From contig NZ_AZUP01000001.1 in the NCBI RefSeq assembly GCF_000527135.1, positions 1,488,001 through 1,552,000 on the forward strand: a stretch of 64,000 nt of DNA. Direction: 5' to 3'. The translations under genes and the position numbers were made by a program. The stretch is from Methyloversatilis discipulorum. Its GTDB lineage: Bacteria; Pseudomonadota; Gammaproteobacteria; Burkholderiales; Rhodocyclaceae. Of this stretch, positions 42,101-51,556 are shown piece after piece. Each line of letters starts with the position of its first letter. The stretch's first letter is position 1. The notes below the pieces were generated by a model. It had not been told where the DNA came from. It saw nothing but the letters and a program-made list of their open reading frames with translations, and ran no database searches.

Positions 42101-44551
42101 ATGCCCCGCCAACTGCTCGAGCACTACCCGCAAACCGGACCGCGCTACGACGAACTGCTGTCCGCCCCGTGGACACTGCGCCCGCACTGGCGCGCGCTGT
42201 TCGACACCCTGGTGCGTGCCCGCCCGGAACAGATGCAGGAAAGACTGGCGTCGGTACGCCGGCAGATCCGCGAGAACGGCGTCACCTACAACGTCTATGC
42301 CGATCCGCGCGGCGTCGAGCGCCCATGGGAGCTGGACGTCCTTCCGCTGGTCATCCCACCCGATGAGTGGACGCAGATTTCCGCCGCGATCGCGCAGCGC
42401 GCAAGGCTGCTCAACCTCATTCTGCAGGACGTGTATGGGCCGCAGCAGATGCTGGCTGAGGGCCTGCTGCCGCCCGCGCTGGTCTACGGTCACGCCGGCT
42501 TCCTCAGACCCTGTCACGGGCTGAAGGTGCCGGGCGACATCCACCTTCACCTGTACGCGGCCGATCTCGCGCGTTCGCCCGACGGCGGCTGGTGGGTGCT
42601 CGCCGATCGCACGCAGGCGCCGTCCGGCGCCGGCTATTCGCTGGAGAACCGGCTGGTCATTTCGCGCGTGTTCTCGGAGCAGTTCCGCGACCTGCACGTC
42701 GAGCACCTGGCGAGCTTCTTCGCGACGCTGCGCGACACGCTGGCGCAACACGCACCCGAGGGTGACGGTCCGCCGCTGACCGTGCTGCTGACGCCCGGCC
42801 CCTACAACGAAACCTATTTCGAGCACGCCTATCTGGCGCGCTACCTCGGCTTTCCACTGGTCGAGGGTTCGGACCTGCTGGTGCGCGACGGCAAGGTGTG
42901 GCTCAAGCACCTGTCCGGCCTACGCCGCGTGCACGCCGTGCTGCGCCGTCTCGACGACGACTTCTGCGACCCGCTCGAACTGCGCGCCGATTCCGCGCTC
43001 GGCGTGCCCGGCCTGGTCGACGCAGCGCGACGCGGCAATGTGCTGATCGCCAACGCGCTCGGCTCCAACCTGCTGGAGACCGGCGCCCTGCTCGGCTTCC
43101 TGCCGCGGCTGTGCGAGCGACTGCTCGGCGAGCCGCTGGCCATGCCCTCGCTCGCCACCTGGTGGTGCGGCGAGGAGGCGGCGCTGGAAGACGCCATCGC
43201 CCGCCTCGACACGCTGGTGATCAAGCCGGCCTTCCCCCAGCTCCGCATCGATTCGGTGTTCGGCGCCGACCTCGACCGCAAGTCGCGCGCCGCGCTGATC
43301 GCGAAAATGCGCGCGCGACCGCACCACTACGTCGCCCAGGAACTGGTGCAGCTGTCGCAGGCGCCGGTGTGGGACACACAGCACCCGCGCCGGCTGGCGG
43401 CGCGCGCGGTCGGCCTGCGCGTATTCGCCTGTGCTTCGCCCGAGGGCTATGCCGTGATGCCGGGCGGACTCGCCCGCGTGGCGTCCGAGCGCGACGCGCG
43501 GGTGATCGCGATGCAGCGCGGCGGTTCGAGCAAGGACACCTGGGTGCTGACGCACGGCACGGTGAACACCTTCAGCCTGCTGCGCCGCTCGGTGTCACCG
43601 GCCGAGCTGGTGCGTGCCGGCAGCAATCTGTCCAGCCGCGTGGTGGAGAACCTGTTCTGGTTCGGCCGCTACTGCGAACGCTGCGACAACGGCGCGCGAC
43701 TGCTGCGCGCAACCATCGGCCAGCACATCGAACTGGACGACATACGCGGCCACGCGCTGACCGCGCTGTGTCAGCACAACGGCCTGCTACCCGCCGAGCT
43801 GGCTGACGACATCGGCGCTGCGTTGCGTGCCGCCGCACTCGACCCGGCGGCACCGGGGTCGCTGGCCGGCGGTCTGCACCAGTTGTCGACCGTTGCGTTC
43901 AACCTGCGCGAGCGGATGTCGCTCGACAACTGGCGGGTGATCAGCCGGCTGACCGACGAGCTGAGCGCCGCCCAGCCGAGCGAGCCGGGCGAGGTGCTGG
44001 AGCGGCTGGACCGCTGCGTGCAGGCGATGATGACGCTGTCCGGATTCGCGCTCGACGGCATGACGCGCGACCAGGGCTGGCGCTTTCTGTCGATGGGCCG
44101 CCGAATCGAGCGGCTGCAGTTCATGTGTGCCGTGCTGCGCCACGCGCTGGCGGCGGCCGGCGACGCGCCGGACTGGCTGCTCGAACTGGCGGACAGCACC
44201 ATCACCTACCGCTCGCGCTACATGACGCGGCCGCAGTGGCTGCCGGTACTGGATCTGCTGGTGTGCGACGAGACGAACCCGCGCTCGGTCGCCTATCAGG
44301 CGCTCGGCCTGACCGACTATCTGGCGCGGCTCGCCGCCCAGTTCGGCGCGCTGGAGCCGGCCGCATTGTCCGACGCGGTGGCCGAACTGCTGTCGCTGCG
44401 GCCCGAGGCCGACCTGCACACCGGCTCGACCCGGCTCGACACCCTGCTCGAACGGCTGGGCAGCGCCGCCTACGCGCTGTCGGAACAGCTCGGGCTGCGT
44501 TTCTTCAGTCACTCGGACAGCATGTGGACGGGTACCGAGGAGCGCCGATGA
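42101..44551 (+). CDS. Circularly permuted ATP-grasp / alpha-E fusion protein
   Basis: An 816-residue protein. The N-terminal half (about 60-470) is a circularly permuted ATP-grasp ligase: RENGVTYNVYADPRGVERPWELDVLPL, GFLRPCHGL, LTPGPYNETYFEHAYLARYLGFPLVEGSDL, PAFPQLRIDSVFG. The C-terminal half (about 500-810) is an all-helical alpha-E domain: SNLSSRVVENLFWFGRYCERCDN. In many bacteria these are two genes; here they are fused. Together with a transglutaminase they are thought to make or modify a peptide-type product, but the reaction is unknown. It overlaps the next gene by 4 bp (ATGA). ATG 42101 is chosen; upstream frame is unlikely coding. Confidence 0.9.
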   Translation: MPRQLLEHYPQTGPRYDELLSAPWTLRPHWRALFDTLVRARPEQMQERLASVRRQIRENGVTYNVYADPRGVERPWELDVLPLVIPPDEWTQISAAIAQRARLLNLILQDVYGPQQMLAEGLLPPALVYGHAGFLRPCHGLKVPGDIHLHLYAADLARSPDGGWWVLADRTQAPSGAGYSLENRLVISRVFSEQFRDLHVEHLASFFATLRDTLAQHAPEGDGPPLTVLLTPGPYNETYFEHAYLARYLGFPLVEGSDLLVRDGKVWLKHLSGLRRVHAVLRRLDDDFCDPLELRADSALGVPGLVDAARRGNVLIANALGSNLLETGALLGFLPRLCERLLGEPLAMPSLATWWCGEEAALEDAIARLDTLVIKPAFPQLRIDSVFGADLDRKSRAALIAKMRARPHHYVAQELVQLSQAPVWDTQHPRRLAARAVGLRVFACASPEGYAVMPGGLARVASERDARVIAMQRGGSSKDTWVLTHGTVNTFSLLRRSVSPAELVRAGSNLSSRVVENLFWFGRYCERCDNGARLLRATIGQHIELDDIRGHALTALCQHNGLLPAELADDIGAALRAAALDPAAPGSLAGGLHQLSTVAFNLRERMSLDNWRVISRLTDELSAAQPSEPGEVLERLDRCVQAMMTLSGFALDGMTRDQGWRFLSMGRRIERLQFMCAVLRHALAAAGDAPDWLLELADSTITYRSRYMTRPQWLPVLDLLVCDETNPRSVAYQALGLTDYLARLAAQFGALEPAALSDAVAELLSLRPEADLHTGSTRLDTLLERLGSAAYALSEQLGLRFFSHSDSMWTGTEERR

Positions 44552-45486
44552 CGCAGGTCCGCTATCACGTGCTGCACGAAACGCACTACCGCTACGCCTG
44601 GCCGGTGTCGATGTCGCGCCAGCTGCTGCATCTGACGCCACGCGAGACGCCGCGTCAGACGACGCTCGCGCACCGGGTCGACATCACGCCGGTGCCGGCC
44701 GAGCGCGAACGCCGGACGGACTATTTCGGCAATCGGGTCGAGCACATTTCGGTCGGCGCCGCGCATGAAGAACTGGCGGTGCTCGCCACCTCGACGGTCG
44801 ACGTGACGCGCATCGGCGACGCACCGAGGCCGCAGTCGCCCGCCTGGGAACACGTGCGCGACCGCCTTCACCAGGTCGGGCCGGCGCCGCTGCTCGAGCC
44901 CTGTCAGTACCTGTACGCCAGCCCGCACATCGAACCGCTGGCCGCACTGGCGCGTTATGCCCGGCTCGACTTCCACCGCGACCGGCCGCTGTTCGACGCC
45001 GCCTGTGCGCTGATGCGGCGCATCCATCGCGATTTCGAATTCGACCCCGAAGCCACCACCGTGAGCACGCCGCTGGAAACACTGCTCAAGCAGCGACGCG
45101 GCGTCTGTCAGGACTTCGCCCACTTCATGATCGGCTGCCTGCGCTCGCTCGGCCTGCCGGCACGCTATGTCAGCGGCTATCTGCTGACACAGCCGCCGCC
45201 CGGCCAACCGCGCCTGATCGGCGCCGACGCCTCGCACGCCTGGGTGTCGGTGTTCTGTCCGGGCGCCGGCTGGCTCGATTTCGACCCGACCAACTGCGTG
45301 CAGCCCGATGACCAGCACATCACGGTCGCCTGGGGGCGCGATTTCAGCGACGTCACGCCGATGCGCGGCGTCATCCTCGGCGGCGGCGAGCACGTGGTCG
45401 AGGTGCGCGTCACCGTGATGCCGGAGGACGATGCCCGGCCCGTCCGCACCTGCGCCAAGGCAGCGCAGCCCCTTGAACCGGAATGA
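44548..45486 (+). CDS. Transglutaminase-like protein of the ATP-grasp/alpha-E system
   Basis: A 312-residue cytoplasmic protein with an N-terminal Bact_transglu_N domain ([27 protein letters not shown]) and a transglutaminase core (about 150-260). The catalytic Cys lies in [12 protein letters not shown], the His in ASHAWVSVF and the Asp in WLDFDPTN. Such proteins usually hydrolyse or cross-link peptide bonds. The start overlaps the stop of the fusion gene, so both are translationally coupled. A good promoter for rpmE overlaps its last codons. Confidence 0.9.
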   Translation: MTQVRYHVLHETHYRYAWPVSMSRQLLHLTPRETPRQTTLAHRVDITPVPAERERRTDYFGNRVEHISVGAAHEELAVLATSTVDVTRIGDAPRPQSPAWEHVRDRLHQVGPAPLLEPCQYLYASPHIEPLAALARYARLDFHRDRPLFDAACALMRRIHRDFEFDPEATTVSTPLETLLKQRRGVCQDFAHFMIGCLRSLGLPARYVSGYLLTQPPPGQPRLIGADASHAWVSVFCPGAGWLDFDPTNCVQPDDQHITVAWGRDFSDVTPMRGVILGGGEHVVEVRVTVMPEDDARPVRTCAKAAQPLEPE

Positions 45487-45501
45487 AAATCCGTCCATAA
45501 T
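45473..45501 (+). promoter_or_regulatory. Predicted sigma-70 promoter of rpmE
   Basis: -35 TTGAAC (45473-45478), a 17-bp spacer, -10 CATAAT (45496-45501). The -35 lies inside the last codons of the transglutaminase gene. Transcription would begin near 45508, giving a leader of about 105 nt. Confidence 0.6.
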
Positions 45502-45613
45502 CCGCGTTTTTCCTCCGCGGGTACCGTCTGCACAGCCGTCAGGCTCAGCCGACCCGGGGTTCGATGATCCGCACGAGGCCGCCCGCCTTCGAGCGCTTGA
45601 GAAAGAAACCAGC

Positions 45614-45826
45614 ATGAAAGAAGGCATTCACCCCAAATACGAAGTCGTCGCAGTGACCTGCTCCTGCGGCAACAACTTCGAAACCCGTTCGACGATGGGC
45701 AAGCCGCTGCACATTGAAGTGTGTGCCTCGTGCCACCCGTTCTACACCGGCAAGCAGAAGATCGTCGACACCGCTGGTCGCGTCGAGCGCTTCCGCCAGA
45801 AGTACGCAAACGTGCCGCGCAGCTGA
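45614..45826 (+). CDS. rpmE: 50S ribosomal protein L31, zinc-binding type
   Basis: A 70-residue ribosomal protein, L31 type A, beginning [12 protein letters not shown]. Four cysteines at 16, 18, 37 and 40 (CSCG and CASC) bind zinc, so this is the C+ form; a zinc-free paralogue (ykgM) might exist elsewhere. ATG 45614 follows a purine-rich sequence (GAGAAAGAAA). A terminator follows. Confidence 0.97.
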   Translation: MKEGIHPKYEVVAVTCSCGNNFETRSTMGKPLHIEVCASCHPFYTGKQKIVDTAGRVERFRQKYANVPRS

Positions 45827-45846
45827 TTCCAGCCCAGCGCCGCAGC

Positions 45847-45875
45847 AAAAAGGCAGCCAATGGCTGCCTTTTTTG
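45847..45875 (+). terminator. Rho-independent terminator of rpmE
   Basis: AGGCAGCCA and TGGCTGCCT form the stem, preceded by A5 and followed by T6. The A-run makes it potentially bidirectional. Confidence 0.85.
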
Positions 45876-45963
45876 TTTCTGCACTTGCCGGATACACCGC
45901 CGCCCACCCCACGCGCTGCGGAGTCCCCATAAAATCCGGGCCACTGTTCACTGATCGTCGTCG

Positions 45964-47625
45964 ATGTCATCTCCTTCGCAGTCCTACCTGGCCCGCCGTC
46001 CGCTGATCGGCGACCCACCCGAAACCGGATTCGTGATCGCGCTGTGCCTGGTCTATCTGCTGACCGGCCTGTTCGGCCGCGATCCGTGGAAGGGCGATGA
46101 CGCGCTGAACATCGGCGTGGCGCTGGGCTTCGCCCGCGAGGGCGGCTGGCTGATCCCGCAGCTGGCCGGCCAGCTGTGGCTGGACAGCCCACCGCTGTTT
46201 CACTGGCTGGCTTCGCTGACAGGTCAGGCGGCGGAATGGGTCGGCATCAGTTTCGCCGACGGCGCGCGTCTCGCCAGCGCCTTCTTTCTCGCACTGTGGC
46301 TGCTCGGCAGCGCCGGCGCCGCACGCGAACTGTACGGCGCACCAGCGGCGCGCATCGCCCCGCTGATCGGCATCGCCAGCATCGGCGCCGTCACCCACCT
46401 GCATGACGCGCAATCGTCGACCACGCTGCTGGCTGCACTCGGACTGGGCATGTGGTCGCTCGCGCTGATCGCGCGACGACCGCTGCAGGGCGCGCTGGTG
46501 CTGATCGTCGCGCTGGCCATCTCCGGCCTCGGCACCGGCCTGTGGCTGACCGCCGTGCTGCTGCTGACCGCCGCCACCATGCCGCTGCTGCCGGTATGGC
46601 GCACGGTAGCCACCTCGGCGCTGCGCATGAGTGCGCTGCCGCTGGCGATGGCGGTCGGCACATTGCTCGCCGCCAGCTGGCTGATCGCACTGCAGCTGGA
46701 AAGGCCCGAGCTGGCCGCACGCGTCTGGGCCGATGACCTGCAGCGACTGCTGCCGGATGCCGACCTGCTTGCCGGCGGCGCAGGCAGCTGGGTCAAGGTG
46801 CTCGCCTGGTACGCCTGGCCGGCACTGCCTGTCGCCGGCTGGGCCCTGTGGCAGCGCCGCGAACAGTGGCGCTCGCCGGTGCTCACGCTGCCGCTGATCG
46901 TGCTCGTGCTGCTGTTCCTGCAACTCGCTGGCGAAGGTGCGGCCCGCAACCAGCGGGCACTTCCCTTGCTGGCACCGCTGGTCGTGCTGGGCAGCGCCGG
47001 CCTGCCCCGGCTCCGCCGGGGTGCCGCGAACGCACTCGACTGGTTCGGTGTCATGACCTTTTCACTGCTGAGCCTCATCATATGGCTCGGCTGGATCGCC
47101 ATGACGACAGGCTGGCCCGAGCGACTGGCGCGCACCTTCGCGCGACTGGAACCCGGATTCGAAATGTCGATATCCTTGCCGGCACTGATACCGGCGATCG
47201 TCATCAGTGCCGCCTGGATATGGCTGCTGTGGCGTTCGCCACGAACACCGACACGCGGGGCCGTCAGCTGGGGCTGCGGCATGGTATTGATATGGTTTCT
47301 CGTCAGCAGCCTGTGGCTACCGTGGATCGATTACGGTCGCAGCTACCGCGACGTGGCGCGGATGATCGGCGAGCACCTGCCGGCACAGCATGGCTGCGTT
47401 GCCTTCACTGGCCTGCAGGACAGCCAGCGCGCGGCGTTCTACTACTTCCTCGATCTGAAGCCGTTGAACATCGCGGGTCGATCGGGGCAGCAATGCGATC
47501 TGCTGCTGGCCTACCATGGCCGGGGCGGCAAGCCGCCGTCGCTGGACGGAAGCTGGACATTGAAGTGGGAAGGCCGCCGGCCCGGCGACCGGCACGAGCG
47601 CTTCCTGCTGTACGCAAGACACTGA
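45964..47625 (+). CDS. ArnT/GT39-like membrane glycosyltransferase
   Basis: A 553-residue inner-membrane protein with about eleven hydrophobic helices. The N-terminal part, FGRDPWKGDDALNIGVALGFAREGGWLIPQLAGQLWLDSPPLFHWL, matches the PMT/ArnT family, in which the acidic pair (GDD) is catalytic. Such enzymes transfer a sugar from a polyprenyl phosphate to lipid A or another acceptor in the periplasm. The last ~110 residues form a soluble periplasmic domain (IDYGRSYRDVARMIGEHLP...). The acceptor and sugar are unknown. Start ATG 45964. It lies 30 bp before pgi, so it may share its transcript. Confidence 0.8.
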   Translation: MSSPSQSYLARRPLIGDPPETGFVIALCLVYLLTGLFGRDPWKGDDALNIGVALGFAREGGWLIPQLAGQLWLDSPPLFHWLASLTGQAAEWVGISFADGARLASAFFLALWLLGSAGAARELYGAPAARIAPLIGIASIGAVTHLHDAQSSTTLLAALGLGMWSLALIARRPLQGALVLIVALAISGLGTGLWLTAVLLLTAATMPLLPVWRTVATSALRMSALPLAMAVGTLLAASWLIALQLERPELAARVWADDLQRLLPDADLLAGGAGSWVKVLAWYAWPALPVAGWALWQRREQWRSPVLTLPLIVLVLLFLQLAGEGAARNQRALPLLAPLVVLGSAGLPRLRRGAANALDWFGVMTFSLLSLIIWLGWIAMTTGWPERLARTFARLEPGFEMSISLPALIPAIVISAAWIWLLWRSPRTPTRGAVSWGCGMVLIWFLVSSLWLPWIDYGRSYRDVARMIGEHLPAQHGCVAFTGLQDSQRAAFYYFLDLKPLNIAGRSGQQCDLLLAYHGRGGKPPSLDGSWTLKWEGRRPGDRHERFLLYARH

Positions 47626-47655
47626 AACGAAGGGTGACCCGAGGCGCCGGATGAC

Positions 47656-49248
47656 ATGAACCTGTTGATGCAGACCTCCGCCTGGCCCGCACTGCGATCG
47701 AAAGCGATCCAGCTGTCGCGCGTACACCTGCGCAACTTCTTCGAGCAGGATCCCGACCGTTTTGCGCGTTTTTCGCTGCGTTACGACGGCTGGCTGCTCG
47801 ACTACTCGAAGCAGCGCGTCGACGGCGAAACGATGGCGATGCTGATGGATCTGGTCAGTGCGCTCGACCTGCCGCGCGGCATCCGCGCCCTGGCGGCCGG
47901 CGACCAGATCAATTTCACCGAGCGCCGCGCCGCACTTCACATGGCGCTGCGCGCCCGCGACGGCGCGCACGCCGACGTCGTACGCGACTGCCGCGCTTCG
48001 CTCGAACACTGGGTGCGGCTGATCCGCAACCGCGAGTTGCTCGGCGCAACCGGCCAGACCATTACCCACATCATCAACCTGGGCATCGGCGGCTCCGACC
48101 TCGGGCCGCGCCTGGCGATGGAGGCGCTGGAGCCGCAGATCAACGGCCCGGTGGTGAAGTTCGTCGCCAATCTCGATCCGGCCGCCCTCGACCTCGCGCT
48201 GCGCGACTGCAAACCGGCGCACACCGCCTTCGTCATTTCGTCGAAGAGCTTCACCACCCAGGAAACGCTGGCCAACGCGCAGGTCGCGATGAAGTGGCTG
48301 GCCGACGGCCTGGGCACGGCCGGCGTCGGCCAGCACCTGTTCGCCGTCACCAACCGCCCGGCGGCCGCACAGGAACTGGGCGTGCCGGCGCAGCGCTGCC
48401 TTTTCCTGCCGGAATGGGTCGGCGGACGCTATTCCGTCTGGTCGTCGATCTCGCTGCCGCTGGCCTGCGCCATCGGCATGCAGGCCTTCGGCGAAATGCT
48501 CGACGGCGCACGCGACATGGACGAACACTTCACGCGCGCGCCGATGAACGCCAACCTGCCGGTGCTGTTCGGCCTGATCGACTTCTGGAACGCCAGCGGC
48601 ATGGGTCTGGAGACGCTCGCGGTACTGCCCTACAGCCACCTGCTGCGCAGTCTGCCGTCCTACCTGCAGCAGCTCGAGATGGAAAGCAATGGCAAGCGCT
48701 GCACCTCGACCGGCGAACTGAGCCGGGCGCCTACCTCGCCGGTGGTGTGGGGCGGCTCCGGCATCGTCGGCCAGCACGCTTACCACCAGCAGCTCTACCA
48801 GGGCACGCGGATGATGCCGATGCACTTCATCGTGCCGCGCGTGGCGCGCGACGAGCGCAGCCGCATGGTTCAGCTCAATGCGCTGGCGCAGAGCGCCGCG
48901 CTGATGCGCGGCAAGACGCGCGACGAGGCGATGGATGAACTGAAGCGCAGCGGTCTGTCCGAGCAGGAGGCCACCCGACTCGCGCCGCACGTCGCCTGCC
49001 CCGGCAACCAGCCGAGTACCACGCTGCTGATGCCGGAATTGACACCACGCACGCTGGGCCAGCTGATCGCGCTGTACGAGCACAAGGTGTTCGTGCAAGG
49101 CTGGCTGCTCGGCATCAACAGCTTCGATCAGTACGGTGTCGAGTACGGAAAGCAGATGGCGCGCGCGCTGGCGTCGGGCCGACTGCCGCCGGATGCCGAC
49201 GCATCGACCCGCGGCCTGTTCGAGGCGCTCGATCACCCGGACGCATGA
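47656..49248 (+). CDS. pgi: Glucose-6-phosphate isomerase
   Basis: A 530-residue cytoplasmic enzyme interconverting glucose 6-phosphate and fructose 6-phosphate. Signature motifs: LGIGGSDLGPRLAMEAL, VISSKSFTTQETLANA, the PROSITE-type stretch PEWVGGRYSVWSSISLPLA, ESNGKR, WGGSGIVGQHAYHQQLYQG and a catalytic Lys region GINSFDQYGVEYGKQ. Length is within the usual 540-550. The start ATG 47656 is in place. It overlaps the TPR gene by 4 bp. Confidence 0.97.
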   Translation: MNLLMQTSAWPALRSKAIQLSRVHLRNFFEQDPDRFARFSLRYDGWLLDYSKQRVDGETMAMLMDLVSALDLPRGIRALAAGDQINFTERRAALHMALRARDGAHADVVRDCRASLEHWVRLIRNRELLGATGQTITHIINLGIGGSDLGPRLAMEALEPQINGPVVKFVANLDPAALDLALRDCKPAHTAFVISSKSFTTQETLANAQVAMKWLADGLGTAGVGQHLFAVTNRPAAAQELGVPAQRCLFLPEWVGGRYSVWSSISLPLACAIGMQAFGEMLDGARDMDEHFTRAPMNANLPVLFGLIDFWNASGMGLETLAVLPYSHLLRSLPSYLQQLEMESNGKRCTSTGELSRAPTSPVVWGGSGIVGQHAYHQQLYQGTRMMPMHFIVPRVARDERSRMVQLNALAQSAALMRGKTRDEAMDELKRSGLSEQEATRLAPHVACPGNQPSTTLLMPELTPRTLGQLIALYEHKVFVQGWLLGINSFDQYGVEYGKQMARALASGRLPPDADASTRGLFEALDHPDA

Positions 49249-49814
49249 GCGCAGCGCTGGGGCCGGCGATCAATTACGCCGCCGGTCAGCTGTGGGCCCT
49301 TCTGCGGCTGAACACGCGGGCCATCGCCGCCTTGCGCCGCTGCACCGCGCTCGATCCGGCGCACCTGGCCGCCTGGCGCATGATCGGTTTCCTCTGCCAG
49401 CAGGACGAGAGCCGGAGCGACGAGGCCCTGCTCGCCTTCGGGCGGGCGGTAGAACTGGCACCGGACGACGCCATCAGCCGCTACAACTTCGGCTTCCTGC
49501 TGCATCGCCAGGGCGAGTTCGAGCGCGCGCTGGCGCAGATGACGGCCGCAGTGCGCCTGCGCCCCGCTCTCGATCAGGCCTGGTATGGCTGCGGCCTGCT
49601 GCTGAGCGAACTGGGTCGACCGCAGGAGGCGATCGTCGCGTTAAGACGGGCGGTCGAGCTGCAACCTTTCAACGGCAGCACGAGCTACGCGCTGTGTCAG
49701 GCGTGCCGGGCCGTCGGTGACGAAGAAGGCCTGCTCGCCGAGTACCGGCGCATCGGGCAGTACGACCCGCGCACTGCCCGCAGATTGGCCCAGGAACTGG
49801 GGCTGCCCGATTGA
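49245..49814 (+). CDS. Tetratricopeptide-repeat protein
   Basis: A 189-residue cytoplasmic protein of about four TPR units (for example ALLAFGRAVELAPDDAISRYNFGFLLHRQGEFERALAQMTAAVRL split over residues 60-105 and EAIVALRRAVELQPFN). No signal peptide or enzymatic domain is visible, so it likely mediates protein contacts. The ATG overlaps the pgi stop codon (ATGA), implying coupled translation, but a role in sugar metabolism is not indicated. It ends 9 bp before the convergent pdxH stop. Confidence 0.85.
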   Translation: MSAALGPAINYAAGQLWALLRLNTRAIAALRRCTALDPAHLAAWRMIGFLCQQDESRSDEALLAFGRAVELAPDDAISRYNFGFLLHRQGEFERALAQMTAAVRLRPALDQAWYGCGLLLSELGRPQEAIVALRRAVELQPFNGSTSYALCQACRAVGDEEGLLAEYRRIGQYDPRTARRLAQELGLPD

Positions 49815-49823
49815 AGCCGTGTT

Positions 49824-50456
49824 TCAGGGTGCCAGCCGGACACGCGTCCAGTCGGCGCCCTGGCGGCGATAGAGCAGACGGTCGTGCAGGCGGTCGCTGC
49901 GCCCTTGCCAGAATTCGATCGCATCCGGATGCAGCCGGTAGCCGCCCCAGTTCTCCGGGCGCGGCGGCGCCGAGCCGAAGCGCTCCTCGAATTCGCGCAC
50001 ACGCCTGACCAGCGATTCGCGACTGGGAATTTCCCGACTCTGCGGCGACGCCCAGGCCCCCAGCCGGTTGCCCACCGGCCGCAGCGAGTAGTAGGCGTCA
50101 GACTCTTCCGCGCTCACCTTGCTCACCGTGCCCTCGATCCGGATCTGCCGCTCCAGCGCCGCCCAGAACAGCAGCAGACTGGCGTGCGGATTGGTCTCCA
50201 GCTCGGCGCCCTTGCGGCTGTCGTAATTGGTGAAGAACACGAAGCCATCCTCGCCATAGCCACGCAGCAGCACGATGCGCGCACTGGGTCGCCCGTCAGC
50301 GCCGACCGTGGCCAGCGTCATCGCATTCGGGTCGCGCTCGACCACGCGGCCGGCTTCGGCAAACCAGAAGCGGAACTGGTCGAGCGGATTGTCGGCCGCT
50401 TCAGTCTCGTCGAGCGAACCGCTGGTGTAGTCGATGCGGTGATGTATCGGGTCCAT
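49824..50456 (-). CDS. pdxH: Pyridoxamine 5'-phosphate oxidase
   Basis: A 210-residue FMN enzyme oxidising pyridoxamine or pyridoxine 5'-phosphate to pyridoxal 5'-phosphate. Motifs are [42 protein letters not shown] (FMN binding), [19 protein letters not shown] and the C-terminal signature [18 protein letters not shown]. Start ATG 50456 follows AGGAGA. The gene lies 14 bp after the DUF192 gene, at the end of a minus-strand operon starting with aceK. Confidence 0.96.
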   Translation of the reverse strand: MDPIHHRIDYTSGSLDETEAADNPLDQFRFWFAEAGRVVERDPNAMTLATVGADGRPSARIVLLRGYGEDGFVFFTNYDSRKGAELETNPHASLLLFWAALERQIRIEGTVSKVSAEESDAYYSLRPVGNRLGAWASPQSREIPSRESLVRRVREFEERFGSAPPRPENWGGYRLHPDAIEFWQGRSDRLHDRLLYRRQGADWTRVRLAP

Positions 50457-50470
50457 GGTGTCTCCTTTCC

Positions 50471-50905
50471 TCATTCCGGCGCGGGCGCGCGTTCGATTCC
50501 GGCGATGCGGGTGCCGGCCTGAAGCTTGCGCGCGGCAAACCAGCCGATATTGGTCTCCAGCGCATAGCGCGCCGGTCGCTCGGCGCAATGCGATGTGTCG
50601 GTCTGCGGCTGCATGTCCGCAATGTTGATGATGTGGCCCTTGTCGTCGATGAAGGCCACGCTGAGCGGAATCAGCGTATTGCGCATCCACATGCAATGCT
50701 TGGCCGCCCGGGTGAACACGAAGAGCATGCCGGCATCGGACGGCATCTCGGTCCGGTGCATCAGGCCGGTCATGCGCGCGGCGTTGGTGTGCGCGACTTC
50801 GGCCTTGATGCGATACATGCCCACGCCGAGTTCGAGCGTGGGCATGTCGGCGCAGGCACTCAGTGCGCTCAGCGCGAGCAGGCTGCAGAGTAGCGATTTC
50901 TTCAT
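50471..50905 (-). CDS. DUF192 lipoprotein
   Basis: A 144-residue predicted lipoprotein: lipobox LSAC with Cys18, followed by Ala and Asp (CADMP). Asp at position +2 (A-D) is not exactly the inner-membrane retention signal, so its destination is open. The DUF192 domain (about 30-138) contains [39 protein letters not shown] and [20 protein letters not shown]192 proteins are widespread and of unknown function. Placed between the rluE-like gene and pdxH on the minus strand. Confidence 0.85.
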   Translation of the reverse strand: MKKSLLCSLLALSALSACADMPTLELGVGMYRIKAEVAHTNAARMTGLMHRTEMPSDAGMLFVFTRAAKHCMWMRNTLIPLSVAFIDDKGHIINIADMQPQTDTSHCAERPARYALETNIGWFAARKLQAGTRIAGIERAPAPE

Positions 50906-50968
50906 GACAGGCAGAACATCCCGATGGTGAATGATGAATGATGCGCGCCGACGACTTCTTGATCGATG

Positions 50969-51556
50969 TCAGCCCGCATCGGACTTCAGGCGTGCTTGCC
51001 GGCCGGTGAGCAGGCTCGCGTCGACGTCCCGCCATTGACCGGGCTGCAGCGAACCGAGTTGCCACGGACCGATGGCGACGCGTATCAGGCGCAGCGTCGG
51101 ATGGCCGATGGCCGCCGTCATCCGGCGCACCTGCCGGTTGCGGCCCTCGCTGATGCCGATTTCCAGCCAGCAGGTCGGTACCGACAGCCGATGGCGCACT
51201 GGTGGATCGCGCGGCCACAGATCGGCCGGCTCGGCAATGCGCTCGACCGTACAGGGCCGGGTCGGGCCATCCTTCAGCTGCAGCCCGCCGCGCATCCTGT
51301 CGAGCGCCGCCTCGCCCGGTTCGCGCTCGACCTGCACCCGGTAACGCTTGACCAGCTTGTGCTTCGGATCGGTGATGCGGTGCTGCAGGGCGCCGTCGTC
51401 GGTCAGCAGCAGCAGGCCCTCGCTGTCGGTATCCAGACGCCCGGCCGGGTACACGTCTGGCACGTCGACGTGGTCAGCCAGCGTCGGGTGCCTGCCATCC
51501 GGCGAAAACTGGCAGATCACGCCATAGGGCTTGTTCAGCAGGATCAGACGGCTCAC
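50969..51556 (-). CDS. rluE: 23S rRNA pseudouridine synthase, RluE-like
   Basis: A 195-residue RsuA-family pseudouridine synthase without the N-terminal S4 domain, the arrangement of RluE (23S rRNA U2457). It starts [18 protein letters not shown], with catalytic Asp in [20 protein letters not shown], then KRYRVQVE and the C-terminal [23 protein letters not shown] use GTG 51556, which overlaps the aceK TGA (GTGA); the frame is open upstream but that part overlaps aceK. It is the second gene of the aceK operon. Confidence 0.9.
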   Translation of the reverse strand: MSRLILLNKPYGVICQFSPDGRHPTLADHVDVPDVYPAGRLDTDSEGLLLLTDDGALQHRITDPKHKLVKRYRVQVEREPGEAALDRMRGGLQLKDGPTRPCTVERIAEPADLWPRDPPVRHRLSVPTCWLEIGISEGRNRQVRRMTAAIGHPTLRLIRVAIGPWQLGSLQPGQWRDVDASLLTGRQARLKSDAG

